Source: Protaetiibacter sp. (GTDB lineage: Bacteria > Actinomycetota > Actinomycetes > Actinomycetales > Microbacteriaceae). From it: a stretch of 64,000 nt of DNA. The DNA is taken from positions 115,343 through 179,342 of the forward strand of contig JASLGG010000027.1 of NCBI GenBank assembly GCA_030150265.1. Reading direction: 5' to 3'. The position numbers and the translations under genes are program-made. Each line of letters starts with the position of its first letter. Position 1 is the first letter of the stretch. The notes under the pieces are model-generated. The model worked only from the letters and a program-made list of their open reading frames with translations. It was not told the origin of the DNA and searched no databases. Below are positions 1-9,383 of this stretch, piece after piece.

Positions 1-1106
1 CCCACCTCGCGCAGCCGCGCGACCACCGACTCCGCGAAGCCGAGCTTCGCCTCGTCGATGTCGGAGAGCTCGAAGCCGACGCCCGCATCCGTCACCATCG
101 CGCGCACGGTCGTGTCGTCGTCGGTGATGGTGACGTGCGCCTGCGTGACGCCGGAGTGGCGCCGCACGTTCTCGAGGCACTCCGCGAGGGCGAGCAGGAA
201 GGCGTCGAGCACCTCGCTCGGCAGCAGCACCTGACCGGTGCCGTGCCAGCTGACCTGCAGTCCCATCCGCCCGAAGCGCTGCTTGACGGACTCGAGGGTG
301 CGTCCGAGCACCGGTTCGGGCTCGCCGCCCGTCTCGAGCCGGTAGCTGCCGGAGGACTGCGGCGTGGGGTTCGAGCCGAGCCGCAGCTGGCGCAGCAGCT
401 GGGCGTCGTCGGCAGCCTGCTGGCGGAGCGCCTCCGGGGTGACCCCGACGCCGGAGTGGGCGAGCAGTGTGAGCGTCGCGAGCACGGTGTCGTGCAGCAG
501 TCGGGCCGACTGGCGGCGCTGCGCCTCGAGCTCGCTCGCCTGGCGCTCGGCCCGGTGCGCCCGCCCGATGCTCGCGATCCGCTTGCTCACCTGGGGAACG
601 CCGGCCGAGACCCACAGCCCGATGCCGGCCGCGAGCACCCAGCCGAGCAGGAGGAGCCCGCCGGTGCGCAGCGACGGCTGCGAGGGGAGGGTGAGCCAGA
701 GGGATGCGGCGGTGACGGTGACGAAGGCGAGGCCCAGTCCGACGATGCGCCAGGCCGTGCCGGTGAGCACGATCGCGACCGCGGCGAGCGATCCGGAGAC
801 GAGCAGCTGCAGCGCGGTCATGCCGCCGTTCGCGAGCCGCTCGGTGCCGAGCCCGGTGGCCGCCGCGAGGATGCCGATGCCCGCCGCGAGCGTGCCGAGC
901 ACCCACGACGGGTTGCGGCTCACGCCGAGCATGAACTGGGCGCCCGCGAGCAGGAGGTACAGCACGAGGCCGAGCCCCACCGCGAGCGGGTCGTCGACGG
1001 CACCCGGCAGTGCGAAGCAGAGCGCCGACACGAGCGTGAATCCGAGGCCGTAGACGCGCGCGGCACGCTGCAGCACCCGGTCGCGCTCCTTGGCGATCAG
1101 ATCCAT
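1..1106 (-). CDS. Membrane sensor histidine kinase (C-terminus cut by window edge)
   Basis: The N-terminal half (to about residue 165) is a run of hydrophobic segments, probably six membrane spans. It is followed by a charged linker and a dimerisation/phosphoacceptor helix with the motif RLLHDTVLATL, whose His205 is the likely phosphorylated residue. The HD pair is typical of the HisKA_3 (NarX/DesK-like) class. Past residue 300 an HATPase-like stretch begins, with ECLENVRRHS as the N-box and DAGVGF as the G1 box. The last residues and the stop lie outside the window. A NarL-type response regulator usually follows such kinases and may lie just beyond the edge. The stimulus is unknown. Confidence 0.85.
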   Translation of the reverse strand, partial: MDLIAKERDRVLQRAARVYGLGFTLVSALCFALPGAVDDPLAVGLGLVLYLLLAGAQFMLGVSRNPSWVLGTLAAGIGILAAATGLGTERLANGGMTALQLLVSGSLAAVAIVLTGTAWRIVGLGLAFVTVTAASLWLTLPSQPSLRTGGLLLLGWVLAAGIGLWVSAGVPQVSKRIASIGRAHRAERQASELEAQRRQSARLLHDTVLATLTLLAHSGVGVTPEALRQQAADDAQLLRQLRLGSNPTPQSSGSYRLETGGEPEPVLGRTLESVKQRFGRMGLQVSWHGTGQVLLPSEVLDAFLLALAECLENVRRHSGVTQAHVTITDDDTTVRAMVTDAGVGFELSDIDEAKLGFAESVVARLREV

Positions 1107-1191
1107 CGCGTCTCACACACCCGCGGACGGGGCCCCCTCGGCACCATCGTGGCAGAAGCCGTCACCCGGTTGGGGGCAGCGCCTCCGCGTG

Positions 1192-2409
1192 TCAGGCGTC
1201 GAGCAGCCGCGCGAGCTCGGCGCCCACGAGCGCGTCCTCGATGAGGAAGGCGTCGTGGCCGAAGGGGGAGGAGATCACGACCGGCTCCGGACCCGTCAGG
1301 CTGTTGGGCAGGTGCCGCGCGATCGTGCGCTGTCCCGGCACGGGGAACAGCCGGTCGCTGTCGATGCCGAGCACGAGACCGAGGGCGGTCGCTCGGCCGA
1401 GCGCTGCCGCCGCTCCGTCGCGCTCCCGCCCCACGTCGTGCGAGTTCATCGCCTCGACGAGCACGAGGTAGCTGTTGGCGTCGAAGCGGCGCGTGAACTT
1501 GTTGCCGTGGAAGTCGAGATAGCTCTCGACCGCGAACCGCCCGCCCCCGCCCATCGGGTCCACACCGCTCTGCCACGAGCGCGCGAAGCGGTCGTCGAGC
1601 TCGGTCGGCGAGCGGTAGTTGAGCAGCGCCATCCGGCGGGCGAGCGCGAGTCCGCGGTGCGGCCCCTCGCCGTCGTCCGCCCCGTAGTAGTCGCCGTCGG
1701 CGAAGGCCGGGTCCATCCGGATCGCCTCGATCTGCACCGAGTTCAGCGCGATCTGGTCGGCGGACGAGCTCGGCGGCGCCGCGAGCACCGCGAAGCGCTC
1801 GAGGCGGTCGGGGTGCGTCACGGCCCACTCGAGCGACTGCATGCCGCCCATCGAGCCGCCGATCACCGCGGCCCAGCGCTCGATGCCGAGGGCGTCGGCG
1901 AGGGCGCGCTGCGCCTCCACCTGGTCGCGGATGGTGAGGTACGGGAAGCGGGGACCCCACTCGGCGCCGTCGGGGGCGATCGACGACGGGCCGGTCGACC
2001 CCTGGCATCCGCCGAGCATGTTCGGGGCGATCACGAACCAGCGCTCGGTGTCGAGCACCTTGCCCGGGCCGACGAGCCCCGACCACCAGCCCGCCGTGCG
2101 ATGCCCCGGTCCCGCATCGCCCGTGAGGTGGCTGTCGCCCGTGAGCGCGTGCAGCACGAGGATCGCGTTGTCGCGCGCGGGCGACAGCTCGCCCCAGCTC
2201 TCGTAGGCGAGGGTCACGGCGGGGAGCCGCCCGCCGCGCTCGAACTCCATCGGCCCGAGCTGCTGGAAGCGGCGGTGACCCGGGTCGTCTCCGATGCGCC
2301 ACGCCCCGGATGCCGGGGGCTTCGCGGCGAGGGCGCGCTGGGTCGACTCCGTGACGAACGCGGACGGAACCGCGTCCTCGGGGGTCGTCTGCCAGTCCAT
2401 CCCGCCCAT
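1192..2409 (-). CDS. metX: Homoserine O-acetyltransferase
   Basis: An alpha/beta-hydrolase fold protein of 405 residues that acetylates L-homoserine with acetyl-CoA, the first committed step of methionine synthesis by direct sulfhydrylation. Visible motifs are the nucleophile elbow GGSMGG (Ser186), the oxyanion-side stretch HALTGDSHLTG, the acid residue in GIDSDRLFP and the C-terminal catalytic His in PFGHDAFL. Length fits the bacterial MetX family. It lies 77 bases downstream of metY on the same strand, with a hairpin between them. Succinyl- versus acetyl-transfer cannot be settled by eye, but the actinobacterial enzymes usually use acetyl-CoA. A GGGAAG stretch just before the ATG supports the start. 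Confidence 0.95.
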   Translation of the reverse strand: MGGMDWQTTPEDAVPSAFVTESTQRALAAKPPASGAWRIGDDPGHRRFQQLGPMEFERGGRLPAVTLAYESWGELSPARDNAILVLHALTGDSHLTGDAGPGHRTAGWWSGLVGPGKVLDTERWFVIAPNMLGGCQGSTGPSSIAPDGAEWGPRFPYLTIRDQVEAQRALADALGIERWAAVIGGSMGGMQSLEWAVTHPDRLERFAVLAAPPSSSADQIALNSVQIEAIRMDPAFADGDYYGADDGEGPHRGLALARRMALLNYRSPTELDDRFARSWQSGVDPMGGGGRFAVESYLDFHGNKFTRRFDANSYLVLVEAMNSHDVGRERDGAAAALGRATALGLVLGIDSDRLFPVPGQRTIARHLPNSLTGPEPVVISSPFGHDAFLIEDALVGAELARLLDA

Positions 2410-2436
2410 TCTTCCCTGCGGGACGGTCTGTTACGG

Positions 2437-2473
2437 CATGAGGGGCCCCGCCGTCACGGTGGAGCCCCTCATG
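2437..2473 (-). terminator. Hairpin between metY and metX
   Basis: A perfect 10-base inverted repeat, CATGAGGGGC (2437-2446) and GCCCCTCATG (2464-2473), encloses a 17-base loop that can itself fold weakly. It lies after the metY stop and before metX. There is no T-tract, so it may be a partial terminator or an mRNA processing/stability element that sets the metY:metX ratio. Confidence 0.5.
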
Positions 2474-2486
2474 GGCTACGGATGGG

Positions 2487-3791
2487 TCAGGCGTTCGCCA
2501 CGCGCCGTGCGGCGTCGAAGCCCGCCTGGAGGTCGGCCTTCAGGTCGTCGACGTGCTCGAGGCCCACCGAGAGGCGCACGAGGCCCGGCGTCACGCCGGT
2601 CGTGAGCTGCTGCTCGGGGGTGAGCTGCGAGTGGGTGGTCGAGGCGGGGTGGATGATGAGGCTGCGCACGTCACCGATGTTGGCGAGGTGGCTGAAGAGC
2701 GACACGTTCTCCACGAGCGCCCGGCCCGCGTCGACGCCGCCCTTGAGCTCGAACGACAGCACCGCGCCGACGCCCTTGGGCGCGTACTTCTGCGCGGCGT
2801 CGTGCCACGGGCTCGAGGCGAGACCCGAGTAGTTCACCGAGGCGACATCCGGGTGGCTCTCCAGCCACTCGGCGATCGCCTGGGTGTTCTCGACGTGGCG
2901 CTCGATGCGCAGCGACAGCGTCTCGACACCCTGGATGAGGCTGAAGGCGCTGTCGGGCGAGAGCGCCGCCCCGGTGTCGCGCAGCAGCTGCACGCGGGCC
3001 TTGATGACGTACGCGATGCTGTCGCCGAGCACGGTCGTGTAGCTCGCGCCGTGGTACGAGGGGTCGGGCTCGGTGAGCCCGGGGAACTTGTCCACGTGCT
3101 TCGACCACGGGAACTTGCCGCCGTCGACGAGGAGGCCCGCGATGACCGTGCCGTGGCCGCCCAGGAACTTGGTGGCCGAGTGCACGACGATGTCGGCGCC
3201 GTGCTCGAACGGCCGGATGAGGTACGGGGTCGCGATCGTGTTGTCGACGATGAGCGGGATGTCGTTCTCGTGGGCGATCGACGACACGAGCTCGATGTCG
3301 AGGATGTTGATCTTCGGGTTGCCGATCGTCTCGGCGAAGAACGCCTTGGTGTTGGGGCGCACGGCCGCGCGCCACTCCTCCGCGTCGTCCTGGTTCTCGA
3401 CGAAGGTCACCTCGATGCCGAGCTTGGCGAGGGTGTACTTGAAGAGGTTGTAGGTGCCGCCGTAGATCGAGCTCGACGAGACGACGTGGTCGCCCGAGTT
3501 CGCGATGTTCAGGATCGCGTAGGTGATCGCGCTCGAGCCGGAGGCCGTCGCGAGCGCCGCCGTGCCGCCCTCGAGCGCCGCGATGCGCTCCTCGATGACC
3601 GCCTGGGTCGGGTTCATGATGCGCGTGTAGATGTTGCCGAACTCGGCGAGGGCGAAGAGGTTCTTCGCGTGGTCGGCGTTGTTGAACACGTACGACGTGG
3701 TCTTGTAGATCGGGGTCGCGCGGGCGTTCGTCACCGGGTCGGGGGCTGCGCCCGCGTGGATCTGCTGGGTCTCGAACTTCCAGTCCGACAT
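2487..3791 (-). CDS. metY: O-acetylhomoserine sulfhydrylase
   Basis: A PLP enzyme of the Cys/Met metabolism family (434 residues) that converts O-acetylhomoserine and sulfide to homocysteine, working directly after MetX. The N-terminus KFETQQIHAG and the motif TPIYKTTSYVF are typical, DNTIATPYL carries the PLP-contacting Asp, and the Schiff-base lysine is Lys208 in HSATKFLGGHG. Length of about 430 residues favours MetY over cystathionine gamma-synthase (about 380). A GAGGAGCG stretch precedes the ATG at good spacing. The gene is divergent from the MFS exporter at 3938. A SAM or other riboswitch was not recognised upstream. Confidence 0.94.
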   Translation of the reverse strand: MSDWKFETQQIHAGAAPDPVTNARATPIYKTTSYVFNNADHAKNLFALAEFGNIYTRIMNPTQAVIEERIAALEGGTAALATASGSSAITYAILNIANSGDHVVSSSSIYGGTYNLFKYTLAKLGIEVTFVENQDDAEEWRAAVRPNTKAFFAETIGNPKINILDIELVSSIAHENDIPLIVDNTIATPYLIRPFEHGADIVVHSATKFLGGHGTVIAGLLVDGGKFPWSKHVDKFPGLTEPDPSYHGASYTTVLGDSIAYVIKARVQLLRDTGAALSPDSAFSLIQGVETLSLRIERHVENTQAIAEWLESHPDVASVNYSGLASSPWHDAAQKYAPKGVGAVLSFELKGGVDAGRALVENVSLFSHLANIGDVRSLIIHPASTTHSQLTPEQQLTTGVTPGLVRLSVGLEHVDDLKADLQAGFDAARRVANA

Positions 3792-3937
3792 GGTTCGCTC
3801 CTCGTTCGGGTCGGCGGGCGCACGTGCGCGCGCTCGACCGGAACGTTACGGCGGGCGCCGCCGGGGCTGCAATCCGAGGTGAAACGCGGCGTCATATGCG
3901 AGTACCGTGAACGGGCCCGTCACGAAAGAAGAGCGTC

Positions 3938-5410
3938 ATGACCTCCGTCGCCCCCACCGCGCTGCAGTCCTCCCGCAAGCGCTGGCTCGCGCTCGCCGTG
4001 CTCATCCTCGGGGTGGTGATGGGCATGATCGACACGACGATCGTCAACGTCGCGCTGCCCACCATCCGCACGAGCATCTCGGCCTCGGAGGCGACCCTCT
4101 CGTGGATCATCTCGGGCTACGCGCTCGCCTACGGGCTCATCCTCATCCCGGCGGGCCGTCTCGGCGACCGGGTGGGGCACAAGTGGGTGTTCCTCGCCGG
4201 CCTCACGGGCTTCACGCTCGCGAGCCTCGCGTGCGGTCTCGCGCAGGACGGCACGGCGCTCGTGGTCGCGCGCGTCGCGCAGGGGCTGTTCGGCGGCCTG
4301 TTCTTCCCGGCCGTGACGGCGCTCATCCAGCTCATGTTCACCGGTCGCGACCGCGGCAGGGCCTTCGCGGTCATGGGCGCGGCGATCGGCGTCTCGACGG
4401 CCCTCGGCCCGATCGTGGGCGGCCTGCTCATCGAGTGGCTCGGCGAGGCGGAGGGGTGGCGATCGATCTTCTTCGTCAACCTGCCCTTCGGCGTGCTCGC
4501 GGTCGTCGCGGCGGTGCTCATCCTGCCGGGCGGGGCCGAGGGCGGCGACGCCCGCGGAACGGACGCGCTCGGCTTCGTGCTGCTCGCCGGGGCGCTCGTG
4601 GCGATCCTCGTGCCGCTCATCGAGGGCCAGGATCTCGACTGGCCGCTGTGGACCTGGCTCTCGCTCGCGGGCGGGGTGCTGCTCGTGGTGCTGTTCGCGC
4701 TCTGGGAGGTGCTCGTGGCCCGTCGTGGGCGCACGACGCCCTTCGTCCCCCCGCACCTGTTCAGCCACCCCGCGTTCACGGGCGGCGTGGTGCTGGCGCT
4801 CGTCTACTTCGCGGCCTTCACGAGCATCTTCTTCACGATCTCGATCCTCTGGCAGGCGGGTCTCGGCCACTCGGCCCTCGAGTCGGGCATCGTCTCGATC
4901 CCGTTCGCGCTGGGATCGATCCTCGGGGCCTCGCAGAGCGACCGGATCGCGCATCGCCTCGGCCGCACGGCCCTCGTGATCGGCACGGCGTGCGTCGCGG
5001 CGGGCCTCGTCGCCGTGTGGCTCGTGCTGCTGCTCGTGCCCGCGGCGGACCTCACCAACTGGGCGCTGCTCGCGCCGCTCGCCGTCGCGGGCATCGGCTC
5101 GGGCCTGTTCATCGCGCCCAACGCCCAGTTCATCGTGGCGACGGTCGACGCGGCCGAGGCGGGGGCGGCATCCGGCGTGATCGGCACGATGCAGCGCATC
5201 GGATCCGCGATCGGTATCGCGGTGATCGGCTCGGTGCTCTTCGGCACGCTCGAGGTGAAGGGACCCGCCGACCTCGGGCGTGCGTTCGCGGAGAGCGCGG
5301 CCCACTCGATGCTCGTCTCGGCGATCTTCGCCGTCGCGGCGTTCGCGCTGGTCTTCGTGCTCCCGAAGCAGGTCGCGCACGGCGCTCGCCGGGCGGTCGC
5401 CGCCGAGTGA
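3938..5410 (+). CDS. MFS drug exporter, DHA2 (EmrB/QacA) type
   Basis: A 490-residue inner-membrane transporter with about 14 hydrophobic spans. The first span carries the DHA2 signature MIDTTIVNVALPTIR, followed by GRLGDRVGHKWVF, the conserved MFS loop 2-3 motif A. Family members expel drugs or other hydrophobic compounds by proton antiport. The substrate cannot be read from sequence. AAGAG before the ATG acts as ribosome-binding site. The gene is divergent from metY (146-base gap) and ends 2 bases from the convergent acyltransferase, with no visible terminator between them. Confidence 0.85.
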   Translation: MTSVAPTALQSSRKRWLALAVLILGVVMGMIDTTIVNVALPTIRTSISASEATLSWIISGYALAYGLILIPAGRLGDRVGHKWVFLAGLTGFTLASLACGLAQDGTALVVARVAQGLFGGLFFPAVTALIQLMFTGRDRGRAFAVMGAAIGVSTALGPIVGGLLIEWLGEAEGWRSIFFVNLPFGVLAVVAAVLILPGGAEGGDARGTDALGFVLLAGALVAILVPLIEGQDLDWPLWTWLSLAGGVLLVVLFALWEVLVARRGRTTPFVPPHLFSHPAFTGGVVLALVYFAAFTSIFFTISILWQAGLGHSALESGIVSIPFALGSILGASQSDRIAHRLGRTALVIGTACVAAGLVAVWLVLLLVPAADLTNWALLAPLAVAGIGSGLFIAPNAQFIVATVDAAEAGAASGVIGTMQRIGSAIGIAVIGSVLFGTLEVKGPADLGRAFAESAAHSMLVSAIFAVAAFALVFVLPKQVAHGARRAVAAE

Positions 5411-5412
5411 GC

Positions 5413-6516
5413 TCAGCGCCGTCGGGCGCCCGTCGGATCGGTGCGTGACGCGGCCGCCGGCCGGTCGTCCGGCGTCGCGAACAGCCAGTTCGGCTTGGGC
5501 TCCACGAGCGGGCGGAACACGGTGCGCACCCAGGGGCTCGCCAGCGCGACCGAGATCGCGAGGGAGGCGGCCACCATCGTGAGCAGCCACACGGCCGAGG
5601 CGTGCTCGTCCTGGAGCACGCCCGACTGGCGGATCGGGTAGAGCACGAAGGAGTGCAGCAGGTAGACGTACATGGTCGCCTGCCCGAAGAGCGTGAAGAA
5701 GGTGCGCCGGCGCGGGACGAGCGCGAAGAACGCGGCGGTCAGCAGCACCGCGAGCACGATGAGCCCGAGCCGCAGCAGCGCCGCCCACCAGTGCGGCTCG
5801 CCGAGGTCGCGGTAGGACTCGTCGTAGAAGAACCAGAAGCGCAGCTCGAACGCCCGGAAGGCGCCCACGTTGACGGCGACCACCGCGAGCCAGGCGGCGA
5901 GCACGGCGACGGCGGCCGCGCGTGCCGCCCAGACCCGGCCGAGGCCGAGGTGGCGCCAGCGATCGGCGAGGCCCCAGTGACGCAGCCTCCAGCCGAGCAC
6001 GAAGAACGGCAGGATGCCGATCGCGCGGGCGAGGGAGAACGTCGAGTCGACGTTCGGGAAGAACCCGACGGCGGCGGAGGCGACGACCGCCCACGCGAGC
6101 GGCCAGCGCAGCAGCGCGAGGTAGGGCAGCACCACCCGGAACAGGGCGAGCGCGAGCAGGAACCACAGCGTCCAGTGCGGCTCGGTGGGATTGAAGGCGT
6201 TCTTGCCCTCCACGAGCCACTGCACGAGCGACCAGATCGACTGCATGATCACGTAGGGCAGCACGATGTCGGTCAGGATGCGTCGCATCTGCCGCAGCCC
6301 CGGCGGGGTCGCCTTCGAGAAGTACCCCGACACGATCGCGAAGGCGGGCATGTGGAAGGCGTAGATGAACAGGTAGAGCGTGAGCGCGTTGTCCGAGTCG
6401 CCGATCTGCCGCTGGATCGCGTGCCCCGTCACGACGAGCACGATGCACGCGAAGCGGGCGTTGTCCCAGAGGGGGACCCGGATGCGCGGCTTGACCGGTG
6501 CCGTTGCCTCGCTCAT
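5413..6516 (-). CDS. Membrane acyltransferase, OafA/fucose 4-O-acetylase type
   Basis: A 367-residue polytopic membrane protein. It opens with VPLWDNARFACIVLVVTGHAI, then FIYAFHMPAFAIVSGYF; both resemble the acyltransferase-3 family, in which the early membrane His-containing segments form the catalytic site. Such proteins O-acetylate cell-surface sugars. About ten membrane spans are visible. The last 30 residues are polar. The start ATG follows a TAGGGT -10-like element by 6 bases, suggesting a leaderless mRNA. It is divergent from the SDR at 6555. Confidence 0.78.
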   Translation of the reverse strand: MSEATAPVKPRIRVPLWDNARFACIVLVVTGHAIQRQIGDSDNALTLYLFIYAFHMPAFAIVSGYFSKATPPGLRQMRRILTDIVLPYVIMQSIWSLVQWLVEGKNAFNPTEPHWTLWFLLALALFRVVLPYLALLRWPLAWAVVASAAVGFFPNVDSTFSLARAIGILPFFVLGWRLRHWGLADRWRHLGLGRVWAARAAAVAVLAAWLAVVAVNVGAFRAFELRFWFFYDESYRDLGEPHWWAALLRLGLIVLAVLLTAAFFALVPRRRTFFTLFGQATMYVYLLHSFVLYPIRQSGVLQDEHASAVWLLTMVAASLAISVALASPWVRTVFRPLVEPKPNWLFATPDDRPAAASRTDPTGARRR

Positions 6517-6554
6517 CCGTCCACCCTACGTATCGCGTCCTCTAGCTTGGACGC

Positions 6555-7328
6555 ATGACGTATCGCGTGGTCGTGACGGGGGCGAGCTCGGGAATCGGGG
6601 AGGCGACGGCGCGGCGCTTCGCGGCCCGTGGCTGGGATGTCGTGGGCGTCGCCCGCCGCGCCGACCGGCTGGCGGCGCTCGCGGCCGAGGGCGTGCTGCG
6701 CGAGACGGTCGTCGCCGACGTGACCTCGGCGGACGACGTGGCGCGGGTGCGCGCGGAGGTGGAGGCGCGCGGTCCGTTGCACGGGCTCGTCAACAACGCG
6801 GGCGGCGCGCTCGGCGCCGACTCCGTCGAGGACGGCGACCCCGACGACTGGCGCGCCATGTTCGAGACGAACGTGATCGGCACGCAGCGCATGGTGGCGG
6901 CGCTCCTGCCGGCGCTCCGCGCGGGCGCGCGCGAGCGCGGCGTGGGCGACATCGTCGCCGTCACCTCGATCGCCGGCCACGTCGTGTACACGGGCGGGGG
7001 CGGCTACAACGCCGCCAAGCACGCCCAGCATGCCCTCATGGCGGTGCTGCGGCTCGAGCTCGGCGGCGAGCCGCTGCGCGTCGTCGAGATCGCCCCGGGC
7101 ATGGTCAAGACCGACTTCTCGCTCGTGCGCTACAGGGGCGACGCCGCCGCGGCGGACGCCGTGTACGAGGGCGTCGAGGGACCGCTCGTCGCCGCCGACA
7201 TCGCGGAGGCGATCGTGCACGCGGTCGAGCTGCCCGCCCACGTGAACCTCGATCTCGTGACGGTCACGCCGGTCGCGCAGTCAGCGGCCCGTACCATCCA
7301 CCGGGGACCGCTCGTCGCCAAGGGCTGA
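6555..7328 (+). CDS. Short-chain dehydrogenase/reductase (SDR)
   Basis: A classical SDR of 257 residues. The Rossmann motif TGASSGIGEATARRF is at the N-terminus, NNAGGALG in the middle, and the catalytic set is Ser in VTSIAGH followed by YNAAKHAQHAL (Tyr/Lys). The C-terminal part ELPAHVNLDLVTVTPV resembles YdfG-like 3-hydroxy acid / serine dehydrogenases, so NADP-linked oxidation of a small hydroxy acid is possible but unproven. TAGCTT lies 6 bases before the ATG, fitting leaderless transcription. The gene stands alone, convergent with the MFS gene at 7335. Confidence 0.85.
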   Translation: MTYRVVVTGASSGIGEATARRFAARGWDVVGVARRADRLAALAAEGVLRETVVADVTSADDVARVRAEVEARGPLHGLVNNAGGALGADSVEDGDPDDWRAMFETNVIGTQRMVAALLPALRAGARERGVGDIVAVTSIAGHVVYTGGGGYNAAKHAQHALMAVLRLELGGEPLRVVEIAPGMVKTDFSLVRYRGDAAAADAVYEGVEGPLVAADIAEAIVHAVELPAHVNLDLVTVTPVAQSAARTIHRGPLVAKG

Positions 7329-7334
7329 CCGGCG

Positions 7335-8840
7335 CTAGGCGACCGGCTCCTGCACCGCCTCCTGCTTCGTCGGGGGCTCCGCCTCGACGTCCGCGAAGGC
7401 GAGCTTGGGCACCACGAACAGCAGCACCATCGCGACGAGCGCGCCGACACCGCAGATCGCCCACACGGTCATGTAGCCCGCGAGCGGTGCGACGGTCGTC
7501 TCGGCGATCTCCGCGCCCGCGCTCACGAGCACGACGCCGAAGACGGCGGAGGCGAACGCGCCTCCCACGGTCTTGGCCGTGTTGGTCATGCCGGATGCGA
7601 CTCCCGTCTGGCCGTGCGGCGCAGCGGCCGCGGCGGCGGAGGGGAGCGCCGCGACGAGCGCACCGGAGCCGATGCCCGCGACCACCATGTTGGTCACGAC
7701 CTCCCACGTCTCCAGGTGGAACGGCAGGAACAGCAGGTAGCCGACCGCGACGAACGCGGTCGCGAGGATGAGCGAGAGCCGGGGCGGCATCCGTCGCGAC
7801 ACCGCGGAGAAGGCGACCGCGCCGACGATCATCGCGACGAGGTAGGCGCCGATCAGATAGGAGAGCGTGTCGGCGTCGAGCCCCAGGCCGTAGCCGTTCG
7901 CCGCCGGGTCGGTGGCGGCGTAGGTCGACAGCGGCGCCTGCGCCCCGAGCACGCTGATGCCGAAGAGCGCCGCGGTGAGCAGCACGGGCCACATCGAGGG
8001 CTGCCGCATGACGCGCAGGTCGATGGCGGGGTCCGGATGCCGCAGCTCCCAGCGCGCGAACACCGCGAGCACGAGTCCGCCGAGCACGACGCACGCGACG
8101 AGCACCAGCAGGCGCGTCTCGATCGGCACCTCGGCGTCGCCGAAGCCGTTCACCCGCAGGAAGACGAGCCCCGCGGTGACGAGCAGCAGGCCGAGCGAGA
8201 GCAGGCCGAACCCCGCGCCGTCGAGGATGCGCCTGCCCTGGCGCTCGGACTCCGGCACGCCGAACAGGATCGCGAAGAACACCAGGCTCACGGCGACGGC
8301 CGGCACGAAGAGGGTCAGCGTGAGGTCGCCGCCGGTCGCCTTGAGCACGCGGCTCGCACCGAGCGCGCCCAGGATCGCACCGACCTCGAGGGCGACGACG
8401 AGGAAGCCCGCCGCCCGGCGCGTCTGGGAGCGACCGCTTCCGCTGCGCCGTCCGCGCTCGAAGATGAGGGCCACCTCGAGCGGCAGCCACACGACGTAGA
8501 AGCCCTGCAGAGCCCAGGCGAGCAGGAAGGTCCAGAAGTTCGTGGCGGTCGCGAGCCACCAGCTCGCCCCGGCGGTCAGCGCGGTCGTGATGAGCAGCAC
8601 GCGCTTGTGGCCGTACATGTCGCCGAGCTTCGCGAAGATCGGCACGACGATCGCCGAGAGCAGCAGCTGCGCTGCCTCGAACCAGTTGAAGTCGCCGTCG
8701 TGGATCTCGAGCCGCTTCACGAGGTCGGGGATGAGCGGCACGTAGAAGCCCTGCAGGATGCCGCTCGTGAGCTCCACGAGGAAGAGGAAGCCGACGAGGG
8801 AGAGGGTGATGGCCGCGACGTCGCGGCTTCGGGTGGCCAT
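7335..8840 (-). CDS. MFS transporter, multidrug-type
   Basis: A 501-residue inner-membrane protein with about 14 predicted spans. Motif A appears as KLGDMYGHKRVLL after the second span, and ATPHG-like loops (AAAAPHGQTGVASGMTNTAKT) resemble motif C of drug:H+ antiporters. The last 25 residues are hydrophilic, rich in Glu and Pro, and cytoplasmic. The N-terminus differs from the DHA2 exporter at 3938, so the two are not recent duplicates. Substrate unknown. Its start shows TAGCAT 6 bases upstream, back to back with the similar element for the gene at 8883. Confidence 0.82.
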   Translation of the reverse strand: MATRSRDVAAITLSLVGFLFLVELTSGILQGFYVPLIPDLVKRLEIHDGDFNWFEAAQLLLSAIVVPIFAKLGDMYGHKRVLLITTALTAGASWWLATATNFWTFLLAWALQGFYVVWLPLEVALIFERGRRSGSGRSQTRRAAGFLVVALEVGAILGALGASRVLKATGGDLTLTLFVPAVAVSLVFFAILFGVPESERQGRRILDGAGFGLLSLGLLLVTAGLVFLRVNGFGDAEVPIETRLLVLVACVVLGGLVLAVFARWELRHPDPAIDLRVMRQPSMWPVLLTAALFGISVLGAQAPLSTYAATDPAANGYGLGLDADTLSYLIGAYLVAMIVGAVAFSAVSRRMPPRLSLILATAFVAVGYLLFLPFHLETWEVVTNMVVAGIGSGALVAALPSAAAAAAPHGQTGVASGMTNTAKTVGGAFASAVFGVVLVSAGAEIAETTVAPLAGYMTVWAICGVGALVAMVLLFVVPKLAFADVEAEPPTKQEAVQEPVA

Positions 8841-8882
8841 GCACGGATGCTAGCGGCCCGCCGGGGCCGGTAGCGTGGAGAC

Positions 8883-9383
8883 ATGGCGGACGACGAGCGC
8901 GAGATCCTCGACTGGGACACCTTCGGACGGGCCTCGCGCGAGCTCGCCGAGACGATCGCGGCCGACCGGTTCCGCCCGGATGCGATCGTCGCCATCGCGC
9001 GCGGCGGCCTGCCCCTCGCGGGGGCGCTCGGCTACGCCCTCGACGTCAAGATGCTCGGCAGCCTGAACGTCGAGTTCTACACGGGCGTCGAGTCGCGCCT
9101 CGACGAGCCGGTGCTGCTGCCGCCCACCCTCGACCAGTCCGCGCTCGCCGGCAAGCGCATCCTGCTCGCCGACGACGTCGCCGACTCCGGCCGCACCCTC
9201 GCCCTCGTGCTGCAGCTGCTCGAGGCGGGCGGCGGCGAGGTGCGCACGGTGTGCCTGTACGCCAAGCCGGGCACGGTGCACGAGCCGTTCTACACCTGGC
9301 GTCGTACCGACCGGTGGATCATGTTCCCCTGGAGCTCGGAGGGCCCCGTGCCCTATCCCGACGACGAGGCGGGCGGCGCGTGA
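8883..9383 (+). CDS. Phosphoribosyltransferase (PRTase) family protein
   Basis: A 166-residue PRTase-fold protein. The hallmark PRPP-binding loop is ILLADDVADSGRTLALV around residues 97-113, and AIARGGLPLAGAL is the pyrophosphate loop. The short length and the C-terminal WIMFPWSSEG resemble the xanthine/hypoxanthine PRTase-like (COG2236) subgroup, so a purine salvage role is possible; the substrate hood does not decide it. TAGCGT 6 bases before the ATG suggests a leaderless transcript. The stop overlaps the GTG of the next gene (GTGA), indicating translational coupling. Confidence 0.85.
   Translation: MADDEREILDWDTFGRASRELAETIAADRFRPDAIVAIARGGLPLAGALGYALDVKMLGSLNVEFYTGVESRLDEPVLLPPTLDQSALAGKRILLADDVADSGRTLALVLQLLEAGGGEVRTVCLYAKPGTVHEPFYTWRRTDRWIMFPWSSEGPVPYPDDEAGGA

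Noticed and set aside
135..1244. Plus-strand open frame over the sensor kinase
   Set aside because: Composition is Arg/Glu/Pro-rich with no domain, while the minus strand encodes recognisable membrane spans and kinase motifs.
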